Assembly: GCA_037447655.1 (NCBI GenBank)
Contig: JBBHKE010000805.1
Span: 62,001 to 126,000, forward strand
DNA length: 64,000 nt
Direction: 5' to 3'
Origin: Zygnema cylindricum
Lineage: Eukaryota; Streptophyta; Zygnematophyceae; Zygnematales; Zygnemataceae
Below the pieces are notes generated by a model. That model was not told where the DNA came from. It saw nothing but the letters and a program-made list of their open reading frames with translations, and did no database searches. Positions within the stretch are counted from its first letter, which is position 1. Every line of letters begins with the position of its first letter. The position numbers were made by a program, and so were the translations under genes. Positions 62,604 through 64,000 of this stretch are shown here, piece after piece.

Positions 62604-63145
62604 TACACCGCGCATCGTTATTAGTGTCAAGGTTTAAATAGCGTAGAAGTAAATTTACCGTAATTGATGCTAATTAAGAATTTGATTTTTTTTTTAAAAA
62701 AGGTGTATTCTAATTTCGGCGTTAATGCTAATTTGGAACATAAAAAATGGAAAATTTTCTGTACGATCATACACATTATTATATGTATCCGTACAAAATA
62801 TTAGAAATCGTACTCCGTCGTGAAATTAAAATATCCGTACATGTAAGACTAATTTACGTGTAAGACCAATCTCGTTTTTTGAGCGCACGTTCCTATGCGT
62901 GCGCGTCTGATTTAATTCATTTTTTGTAAAATTTTCACTTGAAAAGGTACATTTATTTACGGTCTAACATAAACCGTACACCACACTATTTAGATATTAT
63001 TGTAATTTCGTTCTTTACGCTATTATGTACGGTACCTTAATTAACGTCAAGGAAAAATTAAAATCATGTATCCTATCTGGGGAAAAAATCAAAATTTTAA
63101 GAACCCAAATTAGAGTTGTTGACACTAATAACGATTCGCGGTGTA
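62604..63145. mobile_element. TA-bounded MITE, array unit d (long)
   Basis: 542 bp. Starts TACACCGCGCATCGTTATTA and ends TAATAACGATTCGCGGTGTA. Confidence 0.8.
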
Positions 63146-63747
63146 CTCTACGGCACTTTTATCCTGCGGAATTGTTACGATTCAATTTTGAGAGTCGTCG
63201 AGTGTTGGACGCGCGCATCATATTTTGGCTCGCGGCGACGTCACTTATTGAAATCGTACGTTTGGCCTTACGTGCGCGTACGGCGCACGAAAGTATTTGA
63301 CGACATTTCGTGGTGCACGGCGCACGAAACGGTATGCTGCTGTACGGTACTGCTCGTCCCTGCTCGAAGGAGAAAAATGCGTCTTCCACTACTCTGCGTG
63401 TTTTCTTCTTCCCGCGTGCCGTCCTCCGAAAGGCGCCACGTATGTTGTTATTTGTCGTGCACGGCACGGTGCACGACACGTCTACTAGGCAGCAATTTAA
63501 GGTAGTCTGTGTAGCTGCAGAAATAATCCACTTTAAGTTATTGTGGGATCATTAGAGGGAAGAGGGAGAGAAGGGGAAAAAGCCTTGCAAAAAGGCTTCG
63601 GCCATTTTTGTTAGAAATATATCTTTTTGGCCCAATTGAGTGTGTCTTTTGCGTGCTTCCGCCGCATACCATCCTTTTGCTATTTCTTTCAGAAGCAGCA
63701 AAGAGCGGCAGTTAGGGTTTGCCCACGCACTGCTAACCTCGGCCGCC
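63146..63747 (+). promoter_or_regulatory. Upstream region of the kinase-like gene
   Basis: No other gene is supported. A purine-rich patch lies at 63555-63590. TTGCTATTTCTTTCAG ending at about 63692 looks like a 3' splice site, so a 5' UTR intron is possible. Confidence 0.4.
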
Positions 63748-64000
63748 ATGGCCTGGTGGAGGCGGCCTGGGATCCAGAACGACCCGCTGACCGCCCTGTG
63801 CACTTTCCCTCCCCTAAAACTGGAAGACGGCCCCGGTTACAAGCTCGTGGAGGAGCCATGGGAAATCTTTGGAGGTGTGTATTTAGAGGGCAAATTCGTG
63901 ACTGTCCATGTCTTGGGACCTGACCACAATGTGGATGACGTGGCGCGCCAGATGCTGCGTGTCAGCCATCCCCACGTGGCGAAGGTCCTAGGCTGGTGTC
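63748..64000 (+). CDS. Kinase-like protein, N-terminal fragment
   Basis: Open from an ATG in a strong context (GCCGCCATGG) to the window edge, 84 codons so far. The segment YKLVEEPWEIFGGVYLEG is followed by KFVTVHVLG, then DDVARQMLRVSHPHVAKVLG, which has the layout of a protein kinase N-lobe: nucleotide-binding strands, a beta-3 strand, then the SHPHV-VLG pattern after helix C. Where an active kinase has VAIK, this one has VTVH, so the usual lysine is missing and the glycine loop is not typical. It may be a pseudokinase or a divergent kinase-like domain. The GC content is higher than in the neighbouring DNA. The rest of the gene is outside the window. Confidence 0.6.
   Translation, partial: MAWWRRPGIQNDPLTALCTFPPLKLEDGPGYKLVEEPWEIFGGVYLEGKFVTVHVLGPDHNVDDVARQMLRVSHPHVAKVLGWC

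Noticed and set aside
63116-63555. Overlapping frames of up to 129 codons on both strands
   Set aside because: No domain, mutual shadows, partly inside the MITE array; nothing to favour one.

Overview
This window is nuclear DNA of a eukaryote, most likely a plant or other streptophyte. It holds spliced genes with GT-AG introns, a plant-type sterol C4-methyl oxidase (SMO2), a eukaryotic tRNA-Gly(GCC), Copia and chromovirus (Ty3/gypsy) retrotransposons, and very many hairpin-type MITEs. I cannot name the species from sequence alone. Only four protein-coding host loci are supported; most of the rest is mobile DNA and simple-sequence DNA.

Left part (1-18 kb). A near-identical partial copy of the SMO2 exon 2/intron 2 region sits at the window edge. 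It is followed by two nested PIF/Harbinger-like elements (681-2651 and 1527-2553). A complete seven-exon SMO2 gene (3803-8021, 294 codons) comes next. It is followed by a short TA-bounded MITE, a 1.6 kb palindromic element (9940-11559), a tRNA-Gly, and a TMEM70-like gene on the minus strand (13963-14766) lying between a long CT tract and a long GA tract. An AT-rich stretch without recognisable genes follows.

Middle part (18-55 kb). This is a set of nested insertions that can be read layer by layer from interrupted sequences and target-site duplications. A foldback element (18238-20593) carries a TA-bounded MITE and a PIF-like MITE. Another PIF-like element (about 20948 onward) is split by a gag-protease retroelement (22182-38355) whose repeats are arranged B-internal-A-B-A, that is, as split direct repeats. 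That element carries a hAT-type MITE (22771-23656) and a full Copia element (27007-34831, TSD CATCT). One LTR of this Copia element contains a 1.33 kb solo-LTR-like insertion (27993-29320, TSD AGTTG). A second Copia copy (38705-45288) carries another copy of that solo-LTR-like element (39958-41314, TSD ATTGC) and ends at a chromovirus (45289-49599), which in turn is broken by a third Copia copy (49600-about 54522). All coding regions of these elements are damaged by stops or frameshifts.

Right part (55-64 kb). The 3' end of a coiled-coil protein gene (54968-55844) abuts the truncated Copia copy. It is followed by CT-rich DNA with long C and G homopolymers, three copies of an unclassified repeat (57956-61390), an array of four TA-bounded MITEs of alternating length (61620-63145), and the start of a kinase-like gene (63748 to the window end).

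The most interesting observations are the split-direct-repeat gag-protease element, antisense tRNA-like modules in the U3 of all Copia LTRs, a stop codon shared by two Copia copies at the tyrosine of the reverse transcriptase YVDD motif, and a long extra coding region joined to the chromodomain of the chromovirus.
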